Source of the DNA: Permianibacter fluminis | Lineage (GTDB): Bacteria > Pseudomonadota > Gammaproteobacteria > Enterobacterales > Permianibacteraceae | Reading direction: 5' to 3' | Length of the DNA: 64,000 nt | Assembly (NCBI RefSeq): GCF_013179735.1 | Contig: NZ_JABMEG010000003.1 | Location: forward strand, 144,185-208,184 | Shown here: positions 9,381-18,378 of the stretch, one piece after another | Position numbering within the stretch: the first letter of the stretch is position 1 | How the letters are laid out: each line of letters starts with the position of its first letter | Translations under genes and position numbers: made by a program | Notes under the pieces: model-generated | Database searches by the model: none | Told to the model about the DNA's origin: nothing | The model's input: only the letters and a program-made list of their open reading frames with translations

Positions 9381-11497
9381 TTCGCGCAACTGAAAACCAG
9401 AGCAACACGCCGATTGGCACATCGGTCAACACACCAATCGACGCACCTTCGTACAGCGCCGATTTTGCTGCGGTTGCCAGCGCCGAGCAGCAATGGTTGC
9501 AACAGCGCCGCGCGGCTGCCGGCGGTATTGCTGCCGAAGCGCCAACGGTCGGGCTGGCCTTGTCCGGCGGCGGTATCCGTTCGGCTTCATTCAATCTCGG
9601 CGTTTTGCAGGCGCTGCAGCGCAAAGGATTGCTGAGCCGCATCGATTATCTGTCGTCGGTGTCTGGCGGCGGTTATGTCGCGTCCTGTCTGAGTTGGCTG
9701 CGCAGCCAGTTTCCGTTTTCTGCCCGGCAGGAAATCGGCTCTTTGCCGCTCGCCAGTGGTCATGGCTCGGTGCTCGACTGGTTGCGCGCGCACGGCAGTT
9801 ATCTGATTAGCGGTCGCGGCTTTTCCGGCTGGGCGCTGGCTGGCAGCATTTTGGCGGGCACTCTGCTGAATCTCATCGTGTTGCTGCCGCTGTTCTTGCT
9901 GCTTATCGGTGGCGCGAGCCGCGACTGGATTGCCTTGTCGTGGCCAGCCTCGCTTCATTTGCCCGGCGCTCATGCCCTGACCGGACACGACGGCTTCATG
10001 CTGCTGGTGCTGGCGGGAGTCGCAGCCTGGTTGTTGTATCTGCTGGCCATGCTGGTCTTTGCGCTCAGCACCGTATTGCCACCGTTGCGCCGGCTGACGG
10101 CCGATTTTTTCTTTCGCCGGTTGTTCGGCCGCTTGCTGGCCATCGGCGTGATTGGGCTTGCGGCCGGATTGCTGCCGGTGTTCACCGGCATTGAAGAAAC
10201 CGTCATGCGCTATGTGCGGGTGGATGGTGCCGGTGAAATCGCTCGCCATCTGTCTTATTTGCTGCCGATGCTCGGTGGTGCCACCGCCATGTGGCGAGCC
10301 AACAAAAGTGGCGCCGGCACGGTCGCTGTGATCGGTCTTGGCTTGTTGCTGTACAGTTTTTTCACTCTGCTGTATCACCTCGCCAATCATACCGAGCTGA
10401 TGTCGTCGTCGTTGTTCGTCGGCTGGTGCGCGCTGTCGCTGGTGCTGGCAATGGTGGTGGATATCAACGGCATTTCCATGCACAGCTATTATCGCGGCCG
10501 GTTGGCAGAAGCGTATCTGCCGGTGGTGAAAACGGCCGATGCGGACACCAGCACGCGCTTGCCATTGCAGTTCCGCTTGGCGGAGCTAAGCCCGCAGTCC
10601 GGCTCGCCGCTGCATTTGATCAACACCACCCTGAACACCACCAGTTCCAATCAAGAAAAACTGCGCAGCCGCAACGGCGAGAACATGGTGCTGTCAGCGC
10701 TGTACTGCGGTTCGACCAGCACCGGTTTTCGCCGCACGCAGGATTACCTGAACGGTGGCCTGACCCTGTCGACAGCGTTTTCGGTTTCCGGCGCCGCGGT
10801 TGATCCGGACATGTATGCCACCAAGGCGCGGCCGATCAGTTTCCTGATGTCCCTGCTGAACATCCGGCTCGGCATCTGGACGCTGAACCCACGGACGCCG
10901 CCGCGCAAGCTGCGGTTGCCGGCCTGGTACCAATTGATTTTGCGCGAGATGCTGGGCGTGGGATTGGCCGAAACCCAAAAGCACATTCATCTGGCTGATG
11001 GCGGCCATTTCGAGAATCTCGGCGTTTACGAATTACTGCGGCGGAATTGCCGTTACATCATCGTCAGCGATGCCGGCGCCGATCCGGATTGCACGCTGGC
11101 TGATCTCGGCAAGGCGGTGCAGCGGGCGCGGGCCGATTTCAACGTCGAAGTGGATATCGACGCCGATCGGTTCTACCGCGAACGTGGCGAGGCGCTGCGG
11201 CAACAGGTGCATGTGCTGGGCAACATCCGCTATGCCGATGGCAGCACCGGCCGCTTGCTGTATCTGAAGGCGATGCTGTCGGACAAACTGAGCGCCGATA
11301 TCTACGGCTATTGGCGCAGCAATCCGGCGTTTCCGAATCAATCCACGGCCGATCAGTTCTATGACGAGCAGCAGTTCGATGCCTATCGTGAGCTGGGTCT
11401 GCAGCTGATGTGGGAGATACTCGGCACGGCGGACAAGCCAACGATTGAAGCGCTGTTTGACCGAGCCAGTGAATTGAACGCGATGAACGCCGCATAG
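9353..11497 (+). CDS. Membrane patatin-like phospholipase
   Basis: 714 residues from the ATG at 9353. The GTG at 9377 overlaps the upstream stop as GTGA, has GGGGG nearby and is an equally good start. The oxyanion loop LSGGGIRSASFNLGVL, the nucleophile Ser104 in SVSGGG and the second dyad residue Asp549 in DGGHFENLG are all present, so it should be an active acyl hydrolase. Between the two halves of the active site are ~250 residues with about six hydrophobic helices, which makes this a membrane-inserted long patatin. It is co-transcribed and probably translationally coupled with the multi-heme cytochrome. Confidence 0.9.
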   Translation: MSAVGAITVIRATENQSNTPIGTSVNTPIDAPSYSADFAAVASAEQQWLQQRRAAAGGIAAEAPTVGLALSGGGIRSASFNLGVLQALQRKGLLSRIDYLSSVSGGGYVASCLSWLRSQFPFSARQEIGSLPLASGHGSVLDWLRAHGSYLISGRGFSGWALAGSILAGTLLNLIVLLPLFLLLIGGASRDWIALSWPASLHLPGAHALTGHDGFMLLVLAGVAAWLLYLLAMLVFALSTVLPPLRRLTADFFFRRLFGRLLAIGVIGLAAGLLPVFTGIEETVMRYVRVDGAGEIARHLSYLLPMLGGATAMWRANKSGAGTVAVIGLGLLLYSFFTLLYHLANHTELMSSSLFVGWCALSLVLAMVVDINGISMHSYYRGRLAEAYLPVVKTADADTSTRLPLQFRLAELSPQSGSPLHLINTTLNTTSSNQEKLRSRNGENMVLSALYCGSTSTGFRRTQDYLNGGLTLSTAFSVSGAAVDPDMYATKARPISFLMSLLNIRLGIWTLNPRTPPRKLRLPAWYQLILREMLGVGLAETQKHIHLADGGHFENLGVYELLRRNCRYIIVSDAGADPDCTLADLGKAVQRARADFNVEVDIDADRFYRERGEALRQQVHVLGNIRYADGSTGRLLYLKAMLSDKLSADIYGYWRSNPAFPNQSTADQFYDEQQFDAYRELGLQLMWEILGTADKPTIEALFDRASELNAMNAA

Positions 11498-11534
11498 TTC
11501 GCGTAAGTGTTGGCGTAAAGCGTGTTGTTACCGG

Positions 11535-11564
11535 AAAAAATGGGAGCGGCGTTCGCCGCTCCCA
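11535..11564 (-). terminator. Terminator of the kynurenine operon
   Basis: A 10-bp perfect stem TGGGAGCGGC / GCCGCTCCCA (11541-11550 / 11555-11564). The A-run at 11535-11540 becomes a U-run when read on the minus strand. It lies 23 bases past the kmo stop. Confidence 0.85.
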
Positions 11565-11586
11565 ACTGTGTTGTTGTTCTTGGTGA

Positions 11587-12933
11587 TTAGCCCAGCTTTT
11601 GCCGAATCAGTTGTTCGGCCAAGATGTAGTCCACTTGCTCCGCTTGCTCGATCGGGTCGCAGAGCGCGGCCAGAATATCGTCATTGATCCGGCCGCGGCG
11701 CAGCGCTTCGGCATACGGAATATGCTGGAACATCACCATCGAATAGCGCGGGCTGAATAGCTGCGGCCAGCGTTTCTCCAATTCGAAGCCAACGGTTTTC
11801 TTCAATTGGAATTTCGGATCGCGTACCGTCGCCCGCATCTCGACATAGTTTTCCTGGGCCATCAGGGCAATCGCTTCGCCATTGGGTTTGCGTGCCGCCG
11901 CGTAAGCGGCGAAAACCGGCTGCCAGTTGTCGTGGTGCTCGTCGAGCAGACGGTTCAGATCAAAACAGTCTTCAAAACCACAATTCATGCCCTGACCGTG
12001 GAACGGAACAATGGCGTGCGCGGCATCGCCGATCAATAGCGCCTTGTTCTGCACATACCAGTTCGGGCAATGCACGGTGCCGAGGAAGCCGGTCGGGTTA
12101 CGGAAGTAAGTCTCGGCCGCATCCGGCATCAGTTTCAGTGCGTCGGCAAAATTCTGTTCGAAGAAGCGGGTGAAGCTGGCGTGGTCATGGAGCGCGGCAA
12201 AACTGACCGCACCCTGATCCGGGGCAAACAGCGTCATCGTGAAGCTGCCATCGTTGTTTGGCAGGCCGATCATCATGAAATCGCCTCGCGGCCAGATGTG
12301 CAGCGCTTCCTTTTCGATGCGGAAGCTGCCGTTGGCGCCGGCAGCAATATTTAGCTCTTTATAAGAGTGGAACAGCTTCTCTTCGATGCTGGCCTTGCCG
12401 TGCAGCGCATCGATGGCCTTTCGCACCACCGAGCCGCCGCCATCGGCACCGATCAGCAGCTCGAAGTGATGCGGCTGCTGGGCGCCGGTTTGTTCGTGCT
12501 TGAGCAGAATGCGTTGCTGGTTGAAGTCAATCTGCTCGATGCCAGTCTCGAACACAATTTTGACTTTGCCGGTTGCTTCCGCGGCCGTCATCAGCAGCTT
12601 GTTCAGCTCGCCGCGGGAGACCGAGTAGATCACTTCGTGCGGCTGCTGGCCGTATGGAACCAACTGGGTCTGGCCCTGTTCGTCGTGCAGCATCCGGCCT
12701 TTCATCGGAATGATGATGTCGCGAACCTGCTGCATCAGCCCGAGCTCTTCCAGCGGCCGAATGCCCCGGTTGGCCAGCGCCAGATTGATCGAGCGGCCGG
12801 CGCTGATGGCCGCGGTGCGCATGTCGGGACGCTTTTCGATTATCGTCACGTCGTAGCCGCGACGGGCCAGATAAACCGCCAGCAGCGAGCCGACCAGACC
12901 GGCGCCGATCAGAGTGATGTGTTGTGGTTTCAT
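11587..12933 (-). CDS. kmo: Kynurenine 3-monooxygenase
   Basis: A protein of 448 residues, the usual length. The FAD-binding Rossmann motif GAGLVGSLLAVYLARRGYDV is at the N-terminus. SINLALANRGI, the GADGGGSVVRKAI segment and GDAAHAIVPFHGQGMNCGFEDC are strongly diagnostic of KMO. It hydroxylates L-kynurenine to 3-hydroxykynurenine with NADPH and O2. A hydrophobic C-terminal membrane segment, present in eukaryotic KMO, is not evident. It is the last gene of the operon and is separated from kynU by 205 bases that contain a REP-like element. Confidence 0.96.
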   Translation of the reverse strand: MKPQHITLIGAGLVGSLLAVYLARRGYDVTIIEKRPDMRTAAISAGRSINLALANRGIRPLEELGLMQQVRDIIIPMKGRMLHDEQGQTQLVPYGQQPHEVIYSVSRGELNKLLMTAAEATGKVKIVFETGIEQIDFNQQRILLKHEQTGAQQPHHFELLIGADGGGSVVRKAIDALHGKASIEEKLFHSYKELNIAAGANGSFRIEKEALHIWPRGDFMMIGLPNNDGSFTMTLFAPDQGAVSFAALHDHASFTRFFEQNFADALKLMPDAAETYFRNPTGFLGTVHCPNWYVQNKALLIGDAAHAIVPFHGQGMNCGFEDCFDLNRLLDEHHDNWQPVFAAYAAARKPNGEAIALMAQENYVEMRATVRDPKFQLKKTVGFELEKRWPQLFSPRYSMVMFQHIPYAEALRRGRINDDILAALCDPIEQAEQVDYILAEQLIRQKLG

Positions 12934-13000
12934 TCCATTTCTCTCCGCGTTTATGCGGTCAGCAAAAAAATTTTGATGATCGGCTGGCGGCTTCGGTCAC

Positions 13001-13094
13001 CAACCACCCCCATCCCCTCCTTGACAAGGAGGGGAGCAAGACACGCCAGCCAATCCAATCCCCCTCCTTTTCAAGGAGGGGTTAGGGGTGGTTG
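13001..13094. repeat. REP-like palindromic element between kynU and kmo
   Basis: The element begins CAACCACCCC and ends with its reverse complement GGGGTGGTTG. Inside are two hairpins built on CCCCTCCTT...AAGGAGGGG (13014-13034 and about 13060-13081). A second, longer copy with the same ends lies at 24684-24880. It occupies most of the kynU-kmo spacer and could stabilise or attenuate the operon mRNA. Confidence 0.85.
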
Positions 13095-13138
13095 AGCGCC
13101 ATCGATGCGGTAGTGGCAAAACGCGCCAGCGCTATCAT

Positions 13139-14410
13139 TCAACCCTGCGCCGTCTTCTTCAGGATCTGTACAAAGCGCCAGACATCTTCAAAGCTGTTGT
13201 ACAGCGGCGCCGGTGCTGCGCGCATCACGTTGGGTTCGCGAAAATCGCAGGTGACGCCCTGATCTTCCAGCTTTTGTTGCACCTGCTTGGCGCTCTGGCC
13301 GTGCAGCTTCACCGTCAGCGACAATTGGGCTCCGTGCCGACGCGGTTCATACGGCGTCAGCACATGAATGGCGTCACCGAGTTCCTGCTCCAACAGCCAG
13401 CGCAGGTAGCCGGTCAGCTCCAGTGACTTTTTCCGCAGCGGATGCATGCCGCCCGCCGCCATGAAGGTGTCGAGCGAGGCACGCACGGCCGCCAGCGACA
13501 GAATGGGTGGATTCGATAACTGCCAGGCTTCCGCAGTTGGAATCGGATCGAATTCCGGACCCATCTGGAAGCGAATCGATTTGTTCTGGCCCCACCAGCC
13601 GTGGAAGCGCGGCAGCGTCTGGCCAAGATGTTTTTCGTGAACAAAAGCGCCAGCCACCGAGCCGGGACCGCTGTTCAAATACTTGTACGAACACCAGGCG
13701 GCAAAGTCGACATTCCAGTCGTGCAGGTTGAGCACGATATTGCCGACCGCATGCGCCAAATCAAAGCCGACGGTGGCACCGACGGCGTGACCGGCTTCGC
13801 TGATCGCGGCCATGTCGAGCACTTCACCGGTGTAGTACTGCACACCCGGCAGCAGCACCAGTGCCAGCTGTTTACCTTCGCGTTTGATGAGCTCAACCAG
13901 ATCTTCCTGACGCAGGCAGTCTTCGCCGGCGCGCGGCTTGGCCAGCACCAGTGCTTCTTTGGGATCAAGACCATGGAAGCGCAGCTGCGATTCGACCGCA
14001 TAGTGATCCGACGGGAAAGCGTGGTCCTCAATCAGGATCTTGTATCGCTCTTTGCTCGGCCGGTAAAAGCTGACCATCAGCAAGTGCAGATTGACGGTAA
14101 GCGAGTTCATGCAAATCACTTCCTGCGGCAAGGCGCCGACCAGCTGGGCCGAAGCCTCGGTCAGGAATTCGTGATAGGGCAGCCAGGAATGTTTGGCCGC
14201 GAAATGGCCTTTGACGCCCATTTGCTGCCAGTCTTTCAGCAATTCATCGACATAGTCAGCGGTGCGCTTCGGTTGCAGACCGAGCGAGTTGCCGCACAGA
14301 TAGATTTCATCGTGGCCTTGATGGCGCGGAATGTGAAACTGGTTGCGCATCCCATGCAGCGGGTCGGCACCGTCGAGTTTCTGGGCAAAAGCGAGATTGT
14401 TCTCAAGCAT
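13139..14410 (-). CDS. kynU: Kynureninase
   Basis: A protein of 423 residues. It is a PLP enzyme that splits (3-hydroxy)kynurenine into (3-hydroxy)anthranilate and alanine. The family pattern DEIYLCGNSLGLQPK is near the N-terminus. The PLP site FDLAHAVGNIVLNLHDWNVD followed by WCSYKYLNSGPG holds the Schiff-base lysine (K of SYKYLN). The C-terminal domain ends FREPNVMRAAPAPLYNSFED. It sits between the kynB-like amidase (about 90 bases upstream) and kmo, in the order expected for 3-hydroxykynurenine turnover. Confidence 0.96.
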   Translation of the reverse strand: MLENNLAFAQKLDGADPLHGMRNQFHIPRHQGHDEIYLCGNSLGLQPKRTADYVDELLKDWQQMGVKGHFAAKHSWLPYHEFLTEASAQLVGALPQEVICMNSLTVNLHLLMVSFYRPSKERYKILIEDHAFPSDHYAVESQLRFHGLDPKEALVLAKPRAGEDCLRQEDLVELIKREGKQLALVLLPGVQYYTGEVLDMAAISEAGHAVGATVGFDLAHAVGNIVLNLHDWNVDFAAWCSYKYLNSGPGSVAGAFVHEKHLGQTLPRFHGWWGQNKSIRFQMGPEFDPIPTAEAWQLSNPPILSLAAVRASLDTFMAAGGMHPLRKKSLELTGYLRWLLEQELGDAIHVLTPYEPRRHGAQLSLTVKLHGQSAKQVQQKLEDQGVTCDFREPNVMRAAPAPLYNSFEDVWRFVQILKKTAQG

Positions 14411-14499
14411 GGCAGTTCTCCATCGACAGCGATCGGTGTGGTGAGTCGGAGCAATACAGATTCAAGGCAAACGCCGCTGGCGCTTGCGTGCAGACAGGT

Positions 14500-15327
14500 T
14501 CAGGCATGGTCTGGCTCCAGTGGCAGCAGAAAAGGCCTGCTCGGTGCCGCATCCAGCTCGAATGCCGGCAATTGCAAATTGAGCAGATAAAGACCGTCGC
14601 GCAGGCTGTCCGGGACAAACACCATTTCGGTGACGGTGCGCTGTAGCGCCGCTGTGGGTGCCGGACCATGACTGTCTTCGGCAACCTCCCAGAACAGGTG
14701 ATGCGCGGTCAGATGACCGTTGTCGTGCATTTTGTCCAGCGACGGAAAATCGACCAGCAAATGCTGAACACCGCGCAGGCGCAAGTACTGCATTGCTTCG
14801 CGGGTGAAAAATGGCGGTTGATGGCTGTCGCCGTAGCGCGCCGTCTGTTTGTCGCGACCGTTTGGCAAGGTGCGCACGACCAGTGCCGCCAGCCAGTCAT
14901 TGCCGATGCCATCCAGCGCCCGCTGCAGCGTCACCTGCGTGATGACCTGATCAGCCGGCGCCAGCACCGGCGTGTAGTGATCGCTGCACTGATTGGCGGC
15001 GACCGGGTTGACCGAAATCAGAGTTGCCGGCACCAGCAAATCGCGGGCGCTGCGATTGATCGAATGCAGCTCATTGACGATGTGGCTGACCGATTCGGTA
15101 TGGGTGCCGTTGCAATGCGGATTCAAGCTCAGCTCCGGCACATTGCAGCTGCCGCCACGCCGGGTATCGCCGACCCAATCACCGGCCTGCATCGGTTTGG
15201 CCTGGGCGGTCGCCGCGCCAAAATGGTTTGGCTGCGGGCCGTTGAAGTGCAAGGGAATGGCCAGCGATACCGCTTCACTCAAGCGGACGGCAAACCGTTG
15301 CCCTGCCAACTGCATCGTGAGTTTCAT
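14500..15327 (-). CDS. kynB: Cyclase-family amidase, probable kynurenine formamidase
   Basis: A protein of 275 residues with the metal motif HCNGTHTESVSH, matching HxGTHxD/E-xxxH of the KynB/cyclase family. That fold hydrolyses N-formylkynurenine to kynurenine and formate using divalent metals. It is longer than the ~210-residue classical KynB and diverged at the ends, so the family assignment is firm while the exact substrate rests on its position between the ACMS decarboxylase and kynU genes. No separate formamidase is visible in the window. Confidence 0.78.
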   Translation of the reverse strand: MKLTMQLAGQRFAVRLSEAVSLAIPLHFNGPQPNHFGAATAQAKPMQAGDWVGDTRRGGSCNVPELSLNPHCNGTHTESVSHIVNELHSINRSARDLLVPATLISVNPVAANQCSDHYTPVLAPADQVITQVTLQRALDGIGNDWLAALVVRTLPNGRDKQTARYGDSHQPPFFTREAMQYLRLRGVQHLLVDFPSLDKMHDNGHLTAHHLFWEVAEDSHGPAPTAALQRTVTEMVFVPDSLRDGLYLLNLQLPAFELDAAPSRPFLLPLEPDHA

Positions 15328-15370
15328 GTGCTCGTTCTTTCCTAAAAGTCAGCCGGTCTTTCCCAAATCA

Positions 15371-16399
15371 TCAGCCGAGGAAATGGCCTTTCGGCAAGTT
15401 CAGCCATTCCAGCGCCGTGCCGTGCAACAAGCGGGCGCGAATGGCGTCGTCATCGAAGGTTTCACGGATCAGTTTGCCCGGCAGCAATTCACCGAGCGGG
15501 AACGGGTAATCGGTGCCGAGCGCGAGGCGATCGGCGCCGAGCAGATCGACGACATATTTCAACGCCAGCGGATCGTGCACCAGCGTATCGAGGTAAATGC
15601 GCTTCAGGTAATCACGCGGGTTGACGTTGTTGTCAACGGCGCACAGATCCGGCCGCGCTTCGAAACCATGGCTGATGCGACCAATGGTGTGCGGGAAACT
15701 GCCGCCACCATGGGCAAATGCAACTCGCAGCCGCGGCAGCTTTTCCAGCACGCCGCCGAACATCATCGAGGTGATTGCCAGACAGGTTTCAGCCGGCATG
15801 CCGACCAGCCATTGCGCCCAGTACTGACCCAGTCGATTTACGCCATTGCTGTTCTGGCTGAACATGTCCCAGGGATGGACAAACACACAGGCGTTCAGAT
15901 CTTGTGCTGCAGCAAAAATATCGAACAGCGCCGGATCGTTGAGGTTCATGCCATTGACGTTGGAACCGATCTGGATGCCGGGAAACTTCAGCTCCCTGAC
16001 GCAGCGCTCCAGCTCTTGAATGGCGAGCTTGCTGTCCTGCATCGGCACGGTACCGAGCCCGACAAAGCGGCGCGGGTGATCAGCGACAACGCAGGCAATG
16101 TGATCATTCAGCAGCCGTGACAAATCAAGCGCGTGCTCCGGCTTGGCCCAGTAGCTGAACATGACCGGCACGGTCGACAGCACCTGGATGTGCACGCCGT
16201 GTTGATCGCACTCCTGCAGGCGCACCGGACCGTCCCAGCAGTTGCTGTCGATTTTGCGGAAGAACTTGCCATCCTGAACCATGTTGGCGCAGCCGGGGCC
16301 GCAATGCTCCAGCTGGATGAAGCCGCCATAGCCGTAACGCTCTTTCAGGTTCGGCCAATCGCGCGGCAGGATATGGGTGTGGATGTCGATAGTTAGCAT
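15371..16399 (-). CDS. 2-amino-3-carboxymuconate-6-semialdehyde decarboxylase (ACMSD)
   Basis: A protein of 342 residues of the amidohydrolase-2 family. It starts [12 protein letters not shown], with the metal-binding HxH. Downstream, [24 protein letters not shown] and [11 protein letters not shown] supply the other metal ligands and the catalytic His/Asp. It decarboxylates ACMS to 2-aminomuconic-6-semialdehyde, which diverts the ring-cleavage product from quinolinate (NAD) to energy metabolism. It lies just downstream of haaO and the small exported protein, whose stop is 12 bases from this start. Confidence 0.94.
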   Translation of the reverse strand: MLTIDIHTHILPRDWPNLKERYGYGGFIQLEHCGPGCANMVQDGKFFRKIDSNCWDGPVRLQECDQHGVHIQVLSTVPVMFSYWAKPEHALDLSRLLNDHIACVVADHPRRFVGLGTVPMQDSKLAIQELERCVRELKFPGIQIGSNVNGMNLNDPALFDIFAAAQDLNACVFVHPWDMFSQNSNGVNRLGQYWAQWLVGMPAETCLAITSMMFGGVLEKLPRLRVAFAHGGGSFPHTIGRISHGFEARPDLCAVDNNVNPRDYLKRIYLDTLVHDPLALKYVVDLLGADRLALGTDYPFPLGELLPGKLIRETFDDDAIRARLLHGTALEWLNLPKGHFLG

Positions 16400-16411
16400 T
16401 TTGGTTTTGCT

Positions 16412-16957
16412 CTACTTGGAGACATCAACAAGAAATGAGTAGTCAATGAACTCTTGGCTTGGCCAGACTGCTGTTACCACAAGCAAATACTGTCCTTCAT
16501 CCAAATCCAAATTAATTGTTGGTGATTCTTTCTTGGAAATTTCCTGCTGCAACCAATGACGAGTCGGTGAAATCTGCCATCGAGACTGATTGCGGACAGT
16601 CGATGGTAGTTTGGTGGCAGCCGCGAGACCCCAAACTCTGTAGTGAAGCCGTTCTGGAAGTGTTTTATGAAAAAAAGAAAGCGTTAGTGGCTGACCTGGT
16701 TTCAATTTCATCGCATTTTCAGGGCTTGGCCATCCTCTACCATCCACTGTGCCTTTGTGCCGACCCCAGCAAAAGTTGAGCGGCAATCCGGCCTGCGATA
16801 CTTCCGCAACAGAAAGTTTCGCACTGGGTGGTTCAATATTGTCTGTCTTTGCGGGAATGGTGCATTGATTAGATGGCGTCAGCTCAACGCACGCACTTGA
16901 ACCACCTGCAGATAGAGCGGCGATCAGCAGTACGTATGCTGCTCGAGGCGACAGCAT
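16412..16957 (-). CDS. Small exported protein of unknown function, inserted in the kynurenine operon
   Basis: 181 residues. The ATG at 16957 overlaps the haaO stop as TGATG, indicating translational coupling; the longer frame to 17002 is unlikely. The start MLSPRAAYVLLIAALSAGGSSAC looks like a signal peptide ending at a Cys, but the lipobox is weak. The mature part has a few cysteines, a Pro/Ser-rich front and a C-terminal beta-strand pair (TINLDLDEGQYLLVVTAV ... IDYSFLVDV) that resembles a small beta-sandwich. Base composition is visibly more AT-rich than in the flanking genes. I do not recognise it. Confidence 0.75.
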   Translation of the reverse strand: MLSPRAAYVLLIAALSAGGSSACVELTPSNQCTIPAKTDNIEPPSAKLSVAEVSQAGLPLNFCWGRHKGTVDGRGWPSPENAMKLKPGQPLTLSFFHKTLPERLHYRVWGLAAATKLPSTVRNQSRWQISPTRHWLQQEISKKESPTINLDLDEGQYLLVVTAVWPSQEFIDYSFLVDVSK

Positions 16958-17487
16958 CACTTCACCGCCAACTTGTTCACCGCCGGCGCCACCGTGCCGC
17001 ATTTTTTGCAGGTGCGTTTTTCTTCGCTGGCGAGGTAACGCTCGAACACCGGCAGAAAATCTTTCTCGACACTGTGCAAGGTGAAAAACTCTTCATACAG
17101 CTTGGCGTCGCAGTGATCGCAGAACCACATCAGGCCATCTTTCTCCTGCGGCAGACGCTTGCGCTCGACTACCAGACCAATGGAGTTGGCGTAGCGCACC
17201 GGTGAGTGCGGCACCTTGGCCGGCAACAGAAAAATCTCGCCGGCCTTGATCGGGTAATTGACCCGTTTGCCGTCCTGCATGGTCATCAGCAGCATTTCGC
17301 CTTCGAGCTGGTAAAAAAACTCCGGGCCTTCGTCGTAGTGGTAATCCTTGCGACCATTCGGGCCGCCGACCACCATAACGATGAACTCGTCATTTTCGAA
17401 CACCTGTTTGTTACAAACTGGAGGTTGCAGCAAATGCCGGTGTTCGGCGATCCATTGCTGGAAATTGAACGGTGGAATGATGGTCAT
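16957..17487 (-). CDS. haaO: 3-hydroxyanthranilate 3,4-dioxygenase
   Basis: A protein of 176 residues from the ATG at 17487 (MTIIPPFNFQQWIAEHRHLL). The cupin Fe(II) ligands lie in DYHYDEGPEFFYQLEGEM and in the later KVPHSPVRYANSIG. A C-terminal rubredoxin-like metal site CDHC...CKKC, typical of bacterial HaaO, is complete. It opens the 3-hydroxyanthranilate ring to ACMS. It lies 22 bases downstream of the ridA-type deaminase and shares TGATG with the next gene. Confidence 0.95.
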   Translation of the reverse strand: MTIIPPFNFQQWIAEHRHLLQPPVCNKQVFENDEFIVMVVGGPNGRKDYHYDEGPEFFYQLEGEMLLMTMQDGKRVNYPIKAGEIFLLPAKVPHSPVRYANSIGLVVERKRLPQEKDGLMWFCDHCDAKLYEEFFTLHSVEKDFLPVFERYLASEEKRTCKKCGTVAPAVNKLAVK

Positions 17488-17509
17488 CGGTGTTCTCCGG
17501 GGCCGCGTG

Positions 17510-17929
17510 TCAATCAATGGTGGCGATGCACTTCAGCTCGATGGCAATCGGCGTCGGCAAACTCAGAATCTCGACCGTGGTCCGGCAGGGCGGGTTGGTG
17601 TGGAAATACTCGGCCCAGAGTTTGTTGTAGATCGCGAAGTCGCGCTTCATGTGAGTCAGGTACACGGTGACATCGACCAGATTTTCCCAGCGCGAGCCGG
17701 ACGCTTCGAGCACGGTGCGGACGTTGTCGAACACCGAGCGGCACTGCGCCTCGATATCGGCACTGACAATCTTGCCGTCGGCATCCAGCGTGACGCCGGG
17801 AATCACTTTCGTGCCTTTCTGGCGTGGACCAATGCCGGACAAAAACAGCAGATTGCCGACCCGGCGCGCGTGCGGGTAGGCGCCAACCGGCTCAGGCGCC
17901 TTGTCGGAATGGATGGCGGTATGGCTCAT
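17510..17929 (-). CDS. RidA-family 2-aminomuconate deaminase
   Basis: A protein of 139 residues from the ATG at 17929. A RidA/YjgF fold is seen in PVGAYPHARRVGNLLFLSG, VFDNVRTVLEASGSRWENLVDVTVYLTHM and a C-terminal CRTTVEILSLPTPIAIELKCIA, with the binding Arg of the family. Stand-alone RidA removes reactive imines. The members located next to haaO/ACMSD genes (amnD/nbaF type) convert 2-aminomuconate to 4-oxalocrotonate, and that is the likely job here. It is the first gene of block 1, so the operon promoter should lie between 17930 and about 18100. Confidence 0.86.
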   Translation of the reverse strand: MSHTAIHSDKAPEPVGAYPHARRVGNLLFLSGIGPRQKGTKVIPGVTLDADGKIVSADIEAQCRSVFDNVRTVLEASGSRWENLVDVTVYLTHMKRDFAIYNKLWAEYFHTNPPCRTTVEILSLPTPIAIELKCIATID

Positions 17930-18378
17930 CAATGAACCTCGTTATGGGTCAGCACCGGTCTTGAGCCGGTAGTGGTGGAACGGGACGCGAAATTGGCCGG
18001 GGCCGTGACATCACAAAAGCGAAAGCAGAGATACAGCATAGCGCCGGATCCGGCGCCGGGAGGTCAGGCAGGAAAGCACTTGCAGCCGGAACGGCTGGCG
18101 AAGATGGCGCCGGAAGACTTGGCGTGGTGGGCGTAAGGGCTCATGGCACTGACGTCTGCGGTTGGAGCCTGCGTTATACCGGCCCGGCTGCGGCCGGGTC
18201 AAGTCGTGTGCCGCCGGCTCGGGTCATCGACGCGGCAGTCACGGTGGTCGCCAGTACCGACAACGCCCGGCATAATGCCGGGCCGTTTCCGCGCAACTGA
18301 AACACTGGTCAGTTGCGGTGGTCATGCGCCCGGTTTTGTCAGAAATCCACACCCGCAAAGGATTGTTTGAGGTCAGCC
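17930..18378. other. Divergent intergenic region, kynurenine operon versus M48 peptidase
   Basis: About 450 bases without a convincing gene. It must hold the promoters of the kynurenine block 1 (minus) and of the M48 peptidase (plus, TGAGG ribosome site at 18368-18372). I saw no clear sigma-70 pair and no obvious long palindrome. The short frames in it lack coding character. Confidence 0.55.

Noticed and set aside
13001..13094. Repeats that might be a small CRISPR array
   Set aside because: The units are inverted palindromes of unequal spacing, not direct repeats with uniform spacers, and no cas gene is in the window.
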